From Nocardioides islandensis (GTDB taxonomy: Bacteria; Actinomycetota; Actinomycetes; Propionibacteriales; Nocardioidaceae): a DNA stretch of 64,000 bases. How positions within the stretch are numbered: the first letter of the stretch is position 1; each line of letters begins with the position of its first letter. The notes beneath the pieces are model-generated. The model saw nothing but the letters and a program-made list of their open reading frames with translations, was not told the origin of the DNA and made no database searches. Positions 7,935-15,180 of this stretch are shown here, in pieces. The stretch spans positions 62,001 through 126,000 of the forward strand of contig NZ_JADKPN010000013.1 in assembly GCF_015352455.1 (NCBI RefSeq), given 5' to 3'. A program made the position numbers and the translations under genes.

Positions 7935-9302
7935 ATGACCGCGTGGCTCCTGATCGCCGCGTCCCTCGTCCTCATCGCGCTGTGCGGGGTCTTCGTGGCG
8001 GCGGAGTTCGCCTTCGTCACCGTCGACCGCTCGAAGGTCGAGCAGGCCGCGGCCGAGGGTGACTCGGGCGCGAAGGGTGTGCTCACCGCCCTGCGCTCGC
8101 TGTCCACCCAGCTGTCCGGCGCCCAGGTGGGCATCACCATCACCAACCTGGCCATCGGGTTCCTGGCCGAGCCGGCCGTCGCCGACCTGATCGGTCCTCC
8201 GCTGGACCGGTGGGACGTCCCGGCGAACGTCGTCCATCCGCTGGCCGTCGGCCTCGGGTTGGTCATCGGGTCGGTGCTGACGATGATCTTCGGCGAGCTG
8301 GTCCCCAAGAACCTGGCCATCGCGCGGCCGATGGAGACCGCCCGCGCGACGCAGCGGTTCATGCGGTTGTTCACCACCGCGACCACGTGGCCCATCCGGC
8401 TGCTGAACGGCTCGGCCAACGCCTTCGTGCGCGCCCTGGGCATGGAGCCCCAGGAGGAGCTGCGCTCGGCGAGGTCGTCGACCGAGCTGGCCTCCCTGAT
8501 CGCCCGGTCGGCCGACCAGGGCACCCTCGACGCCGACACCGCCGAGCTGATGGAGCGCTCGGTGGAGTTCGGTCAGCGCAACGCCGGCGAGATCATGACC
8601 CCGCGCGTGCGCACGATCAGCCTGGACGTGAACGACCGCGCCGTCGACGTCCTCGAGGCAGCCCGGGACTCGGGCCACTCACGCTTTCCGGTGCTCGACC
8701 AGGACGAGAACGTCGTCGGCACCGTGCACGTCAAGCACGCCGTCGCGCTGCCGCCGCGGGAGCGGCACACGACCCGCGTGAAGCACCTGATGGTCAAGCC
8801 CATCGTGGTCCCGGACACGCTGCGGCTCGACCCGCTGCTGGCTCTCCTGCGCGAGGACGGGTTCCAGATGGCCGTGGTGCTCGACGAGTACGGCAGCCAC
8901 GCGGGCGTCGTCACCCTCGAGGACGTCGTGGAGGAGATCGTCGGCGACATCGCCGACGAGCACGACGTGCGCTCGCAACAGGCCCGGCAGCTGCGCGACG
9001 GCTCGTGGTCCCTCTCCGGCCTGCTGCGGCCCGACGAGGTCGCCGACCTGACCGACGTCGAGCTGCCCGAGGACGAGGACTACGACACCATCGCCGGCCT
9101 CGTGCTCCAGGTGCTGGGCAAGATGCCGGCCGTCGGCGACGTGGCCGAGGTCTGGCTGCCCGACCGCGGTGGCGAGCAGCACGACCTGCCCGAGGCCGGC
9201 CGCCGGCTCGCGACGCTCACCGTCACCCACATGGACGGACTGCGTATCGACCGGGTGGCGATGAAGGTGCTGACCGGCGACGGACCGGAGACGCACGCAT
9301 GA
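7935..9302 (+). CDS. CNNM/CorC (hemolysin-family) membrane protein, first of two
   Basis: A 455-aa integral membrane protein. Residues 1-200 form a DUF21/CNNM transmembrane domain (VFVAAEFAFVTVDRSKVEQA, LSGAQVGITITNLAIGFLAE, FGELVPKNLAIARP). Two CBS domains follow (about 205-330, with MTPRVRTISLDVNDRAVDVL and DGFQMAVVLDEYGSHAGVVT). A CorC_HlyC domain ends it (VWLPDRGGEQHD region, 350-440). CNNM proteins are linked to Mg2+ transport or efflux; the role here is inferred from family. The downstream paralogue overlaps by 4 nt (ATGA), so the two are translationally coupled and may form a heterodimer. The gap upstream (7737-7934) is divergent from the DUF1800 gene and shows no clear promoter. Confidence 0.9.
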   Translation: MTAWLLIAASLVLIALCGVFVAAEFAFVTVDRSKVEQAAAEGDSGAKGVLTALRSLSTQLSGAQVGITITNLAIGFLAEPAVADLIGPPLDRWDVPANVVHPLAVGLGLVIGSVLTMIFGELVPKNLAIARPMETARATQRFMRLFTTATTWPIRLLNGSANAFVRALGMEPQEELRSARSSTELASLIARSADQGTLDADTAELMERSVEFGQRNAGEIMTPRVRTISLDVNDRAVDVLEAARDSGHSRFPVLDQDENVVGTVHVKHAVALPPRERHTTRVKHLMVKPIVVPDTLRLDPLLALLREDGFQMAVVLDEYGSHAGVVTLEDVVEEIVGDIADEHDVRSQQARQLRDGSWSLSGLLRPDEVADLTDVELPEDEDYDTIAGLVLQVLGKMPAVGDVAEVWLPDRGGEQHDLPEAGRRLATLTVTHMDGLRIDRVAMKVLTGDGPETHA

Positions 9303-10342
9303 ACAGCGGCACCGCCCTGCTGCTGGCGGTCTTCCTCCTGCTGGGCAACGCGTTCTTCGTCGCCGCGGAGTTCGCCCTGGTCTCCGCACGGCGTAGCCAG
9401 ATCGAGCCCCGCGCCGAGGCCGGCAACCGGTTCGCCCGCAACACCCTGCGGGCGATGGAGAACATGTCGGAGGTCATCGCGGTCAACCAGCTCGGCATCA
9501 CCGTGTGCTCCCTGGTGCTCGGCGCCGTGGCCGAGCCGACGGTCGCGCACCTCGTCGAGCCGGTGGTGCACGCGCTGTACGCGCCCGAGTCGTTCCTGCA
9601 CCCGATCTCCTTCGTCATCGGCCTGTCGATCGTGGTGTACCTCCACGTGGTGATGGGCGAGATGATCCCGAAGAACATCGCGCTGGCCGGGCCGGACCGC
9701 GCCGCCCTCGTGCTCGGGACCCCGGTGTGGGCGATCGTCACGGTGATGCGGCCGGTGATCCGGGTGATCAACGCCGTCGCACGGAGCCTGCTGCGGGTCG
9801 TGGGCGTGAGCCTCATGGACGAGGTCAGCTCGACGTACACGCGTGAGGAGGTCGCCGCCCTCGTCGAGGAGTCGCGCGGCGAGGGGCTGCTCCAGGAGGA
9901 CGAGTACGACCGGCTGGCCGGCGCCCTGGGCTTCACCGAGCGCACCGTCGCGGCCGTGCTGATGCCGCCCGAGACGCTGACCACGGTGCCGCGCACCGCG
10001 ACGGTCGCCGAGGTCGAGGACGTGTGCGCGGAGACCGGCTACAGCCGCTTCCCGGTCACCGGTGAGGACGGGACCCTCGTCGGGTACCTCCACATCAAGG
10101 ACGTGCTGGAACCCGACGAGGAACGACGCAACCGGACCATCGAGCCCCGCTGGATCCGGCCCTTCGCACCGGTGCGGTCCAGCGACTCCCTCCACGACGC
10201 GCTGGAGATCCTGCAGCGCCGCGGAGCCCACCTGGCCACGGTGTCCGACGACGACGGCGCGTTCGTCGGGCTGGCCACGCTCGAGGACGTCATCGAGGAG
10301 CTGGTCGGCGAGATCAGGGACGCCGCGCACCTGGAGGAGTAG
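9299..10342 (+). CDS. CNNM-family membrane protein with CBS pair, second of two
   Basis: 347 aa, starting at ATG 9299 inside the stop of the previous gene. The DUF21 transmembrane domain (residues 1-190) has NAFFVAAEFALVSARRSQIE, VNQLGITVCSLVLGAVAEPT and VVMGEMIPKNIALAGP. Two CBS domains follow (about 200-340: VLMPPETLTTVPRTATVAEV, SRFPVTGEDGTLVGYLHIKD, GAFVGLATLEDVIEELVGEI). Unlike its neighbour it stops right after the CBS pair and lacks the CorC_HlyC C-terminal domain. The pairing of a long and a short CNNM protein is common in actinobacteria. A metal-ion transport role is inferred from the family. Confidence 0.9.
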   Translation: MNSGTALLLAVFLLLGNAFFVAAEFALVSARRSQIEPRAEAGNRFARNTLRAMENMSEVIAVNQLGITVCSLVLGAVAEPTVAHLVEPVVHALYAPESFLHPISFVIGLSIVVYLHVVMGEMIPKNIALAGPDRAALVLGTPVWAIVTVMRPVIRVINAVARSLLRVVGVSLMDEVSSTYTREEVAALVEESRGEGLLQEDEYDRLAGALGFTERTVAAVLMPPETLTTVPRTATVAEVEDVCAETGYSRFPVTGEDGTLVGYLHIKDVLEPDEERRNRTIEPRWIRPFAPVRSSDSLHDALEILQRRGAHLATVSDDDGAFVGLATLEDVIEELVGEIRDAAHLEE

Positions 10343-10466
10343 CAGCCTCCTGACCAGCCCGGTTGTCGGGTTCGGGCGGTGCCGCCGGATAGGGTTGGGT
10401 CGCGGCGGGGGTGGCCTACCGGGACGGCTGCACGCCTCGCCCTCGGACGATCGGCAACTCACGAGG

Positions 10467-11111
10467 ATGCAGGACACGGTGGAGGACGAAGCGACGCGCA
10501 CCACCCGTGTGTGGACGCTGCCGAACCTCCTCAGCATGGTCCGGCTCGCCGGCGTGCCCGTCTTCCTGTGGCTGGTCCTCGGCCCCGAGGCCGACGCCTG
10601 GGCGCTCGCGCTGCTGATGGTGTCCGGCGTCACCGACTACCTCGACGGCTACCTCGCCCGGCGGCTGAACCAGACCTCGCAGCTCGGCCAGATCCTCGAC
10701 CCGGTGGCCGACCGCCTCTACATCCTGGCCGTCGTCGTGGGGCTGGGCATCCGCGACATCATCCCGTGGTGGGTGGCCCTGATCCTGCCCCTGCGCGACC
10801 TCCTCCTGTGGGTGCTGGTGCCGCTGCTGCGCACCCGCGGCTACAGCGCCCTGCCCGTGCACTTCCTCGGCAAGGCGGCGACGTTCAACCTGCTCTACGC
10901 CTTCCCCCTGCTGCTGCTCGGTGACGGCGAGGGCGTCGTCGCGACCCTGGCCAAGGTGTTCGGCTGGGCGTTCGCGTGGTGGGGGATCGGCCTCTACTGG
11001 TGGGCCGGGATCCTCTACGCCTACCAGGTGATCAAGCTGCTACGGACGACGGAGCGCTACCAGCCGCACCGGGCGAACCCCGTGACGGGGGAGGTGGGTG
11101 GCGATGCCTGA
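10467..11111 (+). CDS. CDP-alcohol phosphatidyltransferase
   Basis: A 214-aa membrane enzyme that moves a phosphatidyl group from CDP-diacylglycerol to an alcohol. The CDP-OH-P signature D-x2-DG-x2-AR-x8-G-x3-D-x3-D is complete: DYLDGYLARR, then GQILDPVADR. About six hydrophobic segments follow (VVVGLGIRDIIPWWVALILP, LLYAFPLLLLG, WAGILYAYQVIKLL). By position it matches Rv1822 (pgsA2) at the head of the gcvH-garA block, so a phosphatidylglycerophosphate-synthase-like role is likely, but the alcohol cannot be told from sequence. The start is ATG 10467 with ACGAGG just upstream, and a TAGGGT -10-like box lies at about 10391. The stop overlaps the next gene by 8 nt. Confidence 0.88.
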   Translation: MQDTVEDEATRTTRVWTLPNLLSMVRLAGVPVFLWLVLGPEADAWALALLMVSGVTDYLDGYLARRLNQTSQLGQILDPVADRLYILAVVVGLGIRDIIPWWVALILPLRDLLLWVLVPLLRTRGYSALPVHFLGKAATFNLLYAFPLLLLGDGEGVVATLAKVFGWAFAWWGIGLYWWAGILYAYQVIKLLRTTERYQPHRANPVTGEVGGDA

Positions 11112-11589
11112 GACCCGCACGCGCCCGCGTCAGGCGCGCGCCCGGATCCCCGACGCGCCACGGCCGGACCTGCCCGACCAGGTGATGATGCCGCTGCTGG
11201 ACCGCATCGTCCGGCAGTCCCTCGACGAGGACTACCAGGTCGTCGCCCGGCGCGAGGCGCAGCGGCAGGCGAGGCGACCGGCCGGCCGGCGGGCGGCTCC
11301 GGTCGGACCGCCCCGGGTCCGACCCCGCCGGGTGGCGGCAGCGGTGATGGCGGTCTTCGGCGTGCTCGTGGCGATCGCGGCGGTGCAGACCTCCAAGCGC
11401 GCGCCGGAGACGAACGCCATCGACGTCATCGGCGACCCCCACGGCCTGCACCAGGCGATGGTCTTCAAGGACGGGCCGTTCGACCAGCTGCGCGACGACG
11501 GGGCCGCGGTCGAGATCACCGAGCTGGAGACGATCGACATCGAGTCCGTCGTGGAGTCGGACCGGCCGGAGTTCGCCCAGCCCGAGTGA
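11104..11589 (+). CDS. Shortened DUF881-like membrane protein
   Basis: 161 aa. The N-terminus (QVMMPLLDRIVRQSLDEDYQ) and single membrane span (VAAAVMAVFGVLVAIAAVQT, residues about 78-97) look like the start of the first actinobacterial DUF881 protein. The remaining 60 residues (IDVIGDPHGLHQAMVFKDGP, then VEITELETIDIESVV) look like the C-terminal end of DUF881. The central part of about 100-150 residues is missing, and so are the DUF1290 and second DUF881 genes normally found between the CDP-alcohol transferase and gcvH. The frame is intact, so it is either an in-frame deletion product kept as a small protein or a decaying remnant. It starts at ATG 11104 inside the end of the previous gene. 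The alignment is from memory. Confidence 0.6.
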   Translation: MPETRTRPRQARARIPDAPRPDLPDQVMMPLLDRIVRQSLDEDYQVVARREAQRQARRPAGRRAAPVGPPRVRPRRVAAAVMAVFGVLVAIAAVQTSKRAPETNAIDVIGDPHGLHQAMVFKDGPFDQLRDDGAAVEITELETIDIESVVESDRPEFAQPE

Positions 11590-11636
11590 TTCGCTAGGTT
11601 CGGTCCGGACCGTCCGCGGCACGTGAGGAGTCACCG

Positions 11637-12023
11637 GTGTATCCCGACGACCTGAAGTACACCACTGAGCACGAGTGGGTCCGCACCCCCGGCGAGACGG
11701 AGGGGTCGGTGAGGGTCGGCATCACGCACTTCGCGCAGGACGCCCTGGGCGACATCGTCTACGTCTCCCTGCCCGAGGTGGGCGAGGAGCTCCAGGCCGG
11801 CACGACGTGCGGCGAGCTGGAGTCCACGAAGTCGGTCAGCGACCTCTACGCCCCCGTCTCGGGCACCGTCGTCGCCCGCAACGAGGCGCTCGACGCGACG
11901 CCCGAGCTGGTCAACAACGACCCGTACGGCGGCGGCTGGCTGTTCGACGTGACCGTCAGTGACGCCTCGTCGCTGGACGCGCTGCTCGACTCCGCGGCGT
12001 ACCAGGCGACCCTCGAGGGCTGA
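11637..12023 (+). CDS. gcvH: Glycine cleavage system H protein
   Basis: A 128-aa lipoyl carrier that shuttles the aminomethyl group between the P and T proteins of glycine decarboxylase. The lipoylated lysine lies in ELESTKSVSDLYAPVSG (about residue 64). The entry motif KYTTEHEWVR and the C-terminal GGGWLFDVTV are typical, and the length is normal for GcvH. It starts at GTG 11637 with GTGAGGAG 8 nt upstream. A TAGGTT -10-like box at about 11595 shares its flank (TAGGTTCGG) with the box before the FHA gene. gcvP is nearby at 15181, but gcvT is not in the window. Confidence 0.95.
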   Translation: MYPDDLKYTTEHEWVRTPGETEGSVRVGITHFAQDALGDIVYVSLPEVGEELQAGTTCGELESTKSVSDLYAPVSGTVVARNEALDATPELVNNDPYGGGWLFDVTVSDASSLDALLDSAAYQATLEG

Positions 12024-12080
12024 CCTCTCCCACTCGCGCGCGATCCCGCTGAACGCAGGTTGATCACCGGGGCGCGGCTG

Positions 12081-12124
12081 GTAGGTTCGGACGGACCATC
12101 ACCCTCAACCGTCTGGTGAGGGTT
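12081..12124 (+). promoter_or_regulatory. -10 box and CCCTCA/TGAGGG dyad upstream of the FHA gene
   Basis: TAGGTT at 12081-12086 looks like a -10 box. Just downstream CCCTCA (12102-12107) is mirrored by TGAGGG (12117-12122) with a 9-nt gap. The half site is close to that of the CTCAAC dyad at 14097, so one of the two MerR regulators of this block may bind both (inference). Confidence 0.4.
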
Positions 12125-12160
12125 GGCCCGAACGTCCGCACGACCCGAGGAGCGCTGCCG

Positions 12161-12685
12161 ATGCCGTTCTGCACCGCCTGTGGCAAGCAGAACCCCGACG
12201 ACGCCCGCTTCTGTGCCCAGTGCGGCACCAAGCTGCTCGGCGACGGCGAGGGTGCTGCTCCGCTGGACGAGGCGACCGCGACGATCAGCATCGGGACGCC
12301 CGAGAAGGCCGACACCTCCGACCGGCACCTGAGCCCCGTCGACGCGGCCGCCGTCGACGCGCTGCCGCCGGGCAGCGCGATGCTCGTGGTGCAGAAGGGC
12401 CCGAGCGCGGGCAGCCGCTTCCTCCTCGACCAGGACGAGGTCACCGCGGGACGCCACAACGACAGCGAGATCTTCCTCGACGACGTGACCGTGTCGCGCC
12501 GCCACGCGGTGTTCACGCGGGACGGCTCGGAGTTCTCCGTGGCCGACGCGGGCAGCCTCAACGGCACCTACGTCAACCGGGACCGCATCGACAAGGTCAT
12601 CCTGAAGGACTCCGACGAGGTCCAGATCGGCAAGTACCGCCTGGTGTTCTTCGCCGGTCACACCGGCGCCGCAGCGGCGGGTTGA
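12161..12685 (+). CDS. garA: Zinc-ribbon and FHA domain protein (GarA/OdhI-like)
   Basis: 174 aa. Residues 4-24 form a zinc ribbon (CTACGKQNP, then FCAQCGTK, two CxxC pairs). A Thr/Ser-containing linker (EATATISIGTPEKADTS, about 42-58) could be phosphorylated by a Ser/Thr kinase, as in GarA/OdhI. The FHA domain spans about 85-165 with VTAGRHNDSEIFLDDVTVSR, RHAVF and GSLNGTYVNRDRID. GarA/OdhI binds 2-oxoglutarate dehydrogenase and glutamate enzymes; that role is inferred from position between gcvH and a MerR gene, as in Rv1826-Rv1828. The zinc ribbon is extra relative to mycobacterial GarA. The start is ATG 12161 behind GAGGAGCG. Confidence 0.85.
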   Translation: MPFCTACGKQNPDDARFCAQCGTKLLGDGEGAAPLDEATATISIGTPEKADTSDRHLSPVDAAAVDALPPGSAMLVVQKGPSAGSRFLLDQDEVTAGRHNDSEIFLDDVTVSRRHAVFTRDGSEFSVADAGSLNGTYVNRDRIDKVILKDSDEVQIGKYRLVFFAGHTGAAAAG

Positions 12686-12692
12686 CCGCCGG

Positions 12693-13487
12693 ATGGCCGA
12701 GCACGGGGACGGCATCGGGGTCTCGCAGCGGGCCGAGTCGCGGGCTGACTCGCGGGCAGACGCGCGGGCGGACTCGCGGGCCCCGCGCCTGAACATCGGG
12801 CAGGTGCTCGACGAGCTGCGCCAGGACTTCCCGGGCGTGACGATCCCCAAGATCCGGTTCCTCGAGGACAAGGGGCTGATCAAGCCCGAGCGCACGCCGT
12901 CGGGCTACCGCAAGTTCTCCGCCGACGACGTCGACCGGCTCAGGTACGTGCTGCGCATGCAGCGCGACCACTACCTCCCGCTCAAGGTCATCGGCGAGCA
13001 CCTCGACGCCATCGACCGCGGCATGGAGCCGCCGCCGCTCGACCCCGTCGTCCCGACGGTGCCGAAGGTGTCGCTGGCCGCCGACGGGATGCCCAGCGCC
13101 TCGTCGTTCGCCCGTCGCGACCACCTGCGGCTCTCGCGCAACGAGCTGCTGAAGATCGCCGAGATCACCTCTTCACTCCTCGAGGAGCTGGAGCAGTACG
13201 GCCTCATCACCCCTCTGCGCGGCACCGGCCACTACGACACCGACGCCCTGGTGATCGCCCAGACCGCCCGCGAGCTGGCGGAGTTCGGGTTCGAGCCGCG
13301 CCACCTGCGTGCCTTCAAGACCGCCGCCGACCGCGAGGTCGGCCTGGTCGAGCAGGTCATCGCCCCCCAGAAGCGCGGCCGCGACGCCGCCGCCCACGCG
13401 CGTGCCGAGGAGACCGTCTCCGAGATCGCCGCCCTGTCGGTCCGCCTCCACGCGACGCTCGTGAAGACGGGGTTGAAGCGGGGCTGA
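12693..13487 (+). CDS. ftsR: MerR-family regulator (FtsR/Rv1828-like)
   Basis: 264 aa. The winged HTH spans residues about 32-100: LNIGQVLDELRQDFPGVTIP, KIRFLEDKGLIKPERTPSGY, RKFSADDVDRLRYVLRMQRD. A C-terminal helical effector-like domain carries HLRLSRNELLKIAEITSSLL and ELAEFGFEPRHLRAFKTAAD. It matches the Rv1828/FtsR family, which regulates cell-division genes in corynebacteria; the role here is inferred. The first 30 residues hold an Arg-Ala-Asp-Ser repeat from a duplicated GC-rich DNA stretch at 12730-12780 that the family normally lacks. The gap to the FHA gene is 7 nt, so they are one operon. Confidence 0.88.
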   Translation: MAEHGDGIGVSQRAESRADSRADARADSRAPRLNIGQVLDELRQDFPGVTIPKIRFLEDKGLIKPERTPSGYRKFSADDVDRLRYVLRMQRDHYLPLKVIGEHLDAIDRGMEPPPLDPVVPTVPKVSLAADGMPSASSFARRDHLRLSRNELLKIAEITSSLLEELEQYGLITPLRGTGHYDTDALVIAQTARELAEFGFEPRHLRAFKTAADREVGLVEQVIAPQKRGRDAAAHARAEETVSEIAALSVRLHATLVKTGLKRG

Positions 13488-13499
13488 TCGGTGCGGGCA

Positions 13500-13598
13500 G
13501 GGACACCCGCTCGAGCGGGTATCCCGGACGTTTGGCGTCGTTGCAACGACGCCAAGGCGACAGGAACGACGCCAAAGGTCGGCCCGTGAGGGTGTCCC
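13500..13598. repeat. Nested palindromes upstream of the DUF151 gene
   Basis: Four layers sit in 99 bp. Outer arms GGGACACCC (13500-13508) and GGGTGTCCC (13590-13598) are exact reverse complements. ACCCGCTCGAGCGGGT (13505-13520) is a perfect 16-bp palindrome. A 24-bp perfect palindrome lies at 13532-13555 with arm TTGGCGTCGTTG. A further copy, AACGACGCCAAA at 13565-13576, can pair with the same left arm instead. The structure ends 10 bp before the -10 box of the DUF151 gene. Confidence 0.8.
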
Positions 13599-13608
13599 AC
13601 CCCCGGAG

Positions 13609-13614
13609 TAGGGT
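13609..13614 (+). promoter_or_regulatory. -10 box for a leaderless DUF151 transcript
   Basis: TAGGGT lies 6 nt before GTG 13621, the spacing expected if transcription starts at or next to the start codon. No ribosome-binding site is visible, which fits a leaderless mRNA. No convincing -35 is seen. Confidence 0.5.
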
Positions 13615-13620
13615 TGGTGC

Positions 13621-14094
13621 GTGCGCGAGGTGGATGTCATGGGAGTCCGGGTGGAGATGCCCTCCAACCAGCCGATCGTGCTGCTGCGCGAGGTGTCGGG
13701 GGAGCGGTACCTCCCGATCTGGATCGGTGCCGTGGAGGCCACCGCGATCGCGTTCGCCCAGCAGGGCGTCGTCCCGCCGCGCCCGCTGACCCACGACCTG
13801 ATGAAGGACCTGCTCGAGGCCATGGGCCAGGAGCTCACCGAGGTGCAGATCACCGACATGAAGGACGGCGTCTTCTACGCCAACCTGGTGTTCGGGTCCG
13901 GCGTCGAGGTGGGGGCCCGGCCGAGCGACTCGATCGCGCTGGCGCTGCGCACCGGCAGCCGGATCGTGTGCTCCGAGGAGGTCCTCGACGAGGTCGGCCT
14001 GGCCGTGCCGGCCGAGCAGGAGGACGAGGTCGAGCGGTTCCGCGAGTTCCTCGACCACGTCAGTCCCGAGGACTTCGAGCGCACCGACGGCTAA
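13621..14094 (+). CDS. Bifunctional nuclease family protein (DUF151)
   Basis: 157 aa. The DUF151 core is complete: MPSNQPIVLLREVSGERYLP, IWIGAVEATAIAFAQQGVVP, RPLTHDLMKDLLEAMGQELT, DMKDGVFYANLVFG and ARPSDSIALALRTGSRIVCS. A short acidic tail (EQEDEVERFREFLDHVSPED) follows. The family includes nucleases with RNase and DNase activity in plants and a mycobacterial member (Rv1829) in the same gene position; the substrate here is not known. It lies between the two MerR genes and is probably transcribed on its own, given the palindrome-rich gap and -10 box upstream. Confidence 0.85.
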   Translation: MREVDVMGVRVEMPSNQPIVLLREVSGERYLPIWIGAVEATAIAFAQQGVVPPRPLTHDLMKDLLEAMGQELTEVQITDMKDGVFYANLVFGSGVEVGARPSDSIALALRTGSRIVCSEEVLDEVGLAVPAEQEDEVERFREFLDHVSPEDFERTDG

Positions 14095-14096
14095 CT

Positions 14097-14113
14097 CTCA
14101 ACTTGAGGTTGAG
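14097..14113. promoter_or_regulatory. MerR-type operator before the second MerR gene
   Basis: CTCAACTTGAGGTTGAG has exact arms CTCAAC and GTTGAG. A smaller overlapping dyad CTCAA-C-TTGAG is nested inside it. It starts two bases after the DUF151 stop, about 160 bp before the MerR start. Autoregulation by the downstream MerR protein is likely for this family but is inference. Confidence 0.5.
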
Positions 14114-14275
14114 GGTTGCGACACGCCGGGCGAGTCTTTGACCACCCTCAGGCAGAGCCCTACGGTGAACTGTCTTCGGTGTAACTCCACCGCTGTGGTC
14201 CGCCCGGGCTAGCCTGGGACGATCCGGTCTTCCCCGGGAGTGCACGCAGCGGAGCGGACCCTTGAGGAGCAGCAC

Positions 14276-14875
14276 GTGAACGAGCACGAGCAGCAGAACC
14301 CCACCGACCACGCGGTCGAGCAGGCGGCGGAGGTCGCCGAGGAGCAGGGGCTGCTCTTCACCGATGACGTCTCGCCGCTGCCGAGCGACCTCGGCTACCG
14401 CGGGCCGACGGCGTGCAACGCCGCCGGCATCACCTACCGCCAACTGGACTACTGGGCGCGCACCGGCCTCGTCGAGCCGACCGTGCGCTCCGCGACCGGG
14501 TCCGGCAGCCAGCGGCTCTACTCCTTCCGCGACATCCTCATCCTCAAGATCATCAAGCGCCTGCTCGACGCCGGCATCTCGCTCCAGCAGATCCGTACCG
14601 CCGTCCAGCACCTGCGGCAGCGCGGCACCGACGACCTGACCCGCGTCACGCTGATGAGCGACGGCGCGACGGTCTACGAGTGCACCAGCAACGACGAGGT
14701 CATCGACCTGCTCCAGGGCGGTCAGGGCGTCTTCGGCATCGCGATCGGCGGCGTCTGGCGCGAGATCGAGGGCACCCTCGCCGAGCTGCCCAGCGAGCGC
14801 ACCGTCGAAGACGCGGCGGCCGAGCCGACCCCCGGCGACGAGCTCGCGGCACGGCGGATGCTCCGCTCCAGCTAG
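14276..14875 (+). CDS. MerR-family regulator (Rv1830-like)
   Basis: 199 aa, from GTG 14276, chosen because GAGGAGC stands just upstream. The acidic N-terminus is followed by a winged HTH at residues about 40-110: GYRGPTACNAAGITYRQLDY, WARTGLVEPTVR, SQRLYSFRDILILKIIKRLL. The C-terminal half has SLQQIRTAVQHLRQRGTDDL, VYECTSNDEVIDLLQGGQGV and FGIAIGGVWREIEG, typical of the second MerR gene in the gcvH-gcvP block (Rv1830 in M. tuberculosis, linked to growth and cell division control). A strong stem-loop follows at 14900-14927. Confidence 0.85.
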   Translation: MNEHEQQNPTDHAVEQAAEVAEEQGLLFTDDVSPLPSDLGYRGPTACNAAGITYRQLDYWARTGLVEPTVRSATGSGSQRLYSFRDILILKIIKRLLDAGISLQQIRTAVQHLRQRGTDDLTRVTLMSDGATVYECTSNDEVIDLLQGGQGVFGIAIGGVWREIEGTLAELPSERTVEDAAAEPTPGDELAARRMLRSS

Positions 14876-14899
14876 ATCCGCACGACCCAGACTCCTCAG

Positions 14900-14927
14900 C
14901 GGCCCGCGTCGATCGAGACGCGGGCCG
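14900..14927 (+). terminator. Stem-loop terminator after the second MerR gene
   Basis: CGGCCCGCGTC (14900-14910) and GACGCGGGCCG (14917-14927) form an 11-bp perfect stem with a 6-nt loop. It lies 24 bp after the stop and is followed by TTGTG rather than a T-tract, as is usual in high-GC actinobacteria. Confidence 0.7.
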
Positions 14928-14952
14928 TTGTGCGTCATCGGTACGCCGAGTC

Positions 14953-14995
14953 GTTGCGGTCCCCGCAACAGGCCGGTGGTAGTTTGACGGCACAG
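14953..14995 (+). promoter_or_regulatory. Palindromic operator and -10 box of the gcvP transcript
   Basis: GTTGCGG-TCC-CCGCAAC (14953-14969) is a perfect 7-bp-arm palindrome. TAGTTT at 14990-14995 is a likely -10 box, which puts transcription start near 15003, just before the glycine riboswitch. The palindrome overlaps the expected -35 region, so a repressor or activator could act there in addition to the riboswitch. Confidence 0.5.
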
Positions 14996-15007
14996 CAACA
15001 GCCGGCG

Positions 15008-15110
15008 AACCCGCGCGGGAGAGCTGGACACCAGCGCCGAAGGGGCAATTCCTCCCCGGAACCTCTCAGGCACCAGGACCGCGCGGACCAGGCAGCTCTG
15101 GAGCGGCCGG
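15008..15110 (+). promoter_or_regulatory. Glycine riboswitch (single aptamer) upstream of gcvP
   Basis: The gcvT-motif core is present in order: GCGGGAGAGC (15015-15024), GCGCCGAAGGGGCAATTCC (from 15034), AACCTCTCAGGCACC (15060-15074) and GGCAGCTCTGGAG (15091-15103). These are the conserved P1, P2 and P3 elements of the glycine aptamer. Only one aptamer is seen, about 70 bp before the GTG start. It should switch gcvP on when glycine is abundant (family knowledge). Confidence 0.9.
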
Positions 15111-15180
15111 CCGTCCACCAGGCGGCCCGGGGTGACAGAGGGGGAGGCCACCTAGACCCGACCGTCGAGGAGCCACCTTC

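Noticed and set aside
8210..10342. A 710-codon frame spanning both CNNM genes
   Set aside because: Its first half reads the first CNNM gene out of frame. Only the part from ATG 9299 has CNNM motifs and a coupled start.
15134..15147. Second glycine aptamer after the first
   Set aside because: GACAGAGGGGGAGG looks superficially like a riboswitch segment, but no second GGAGAG-GCCGAAGG core accompanies it.
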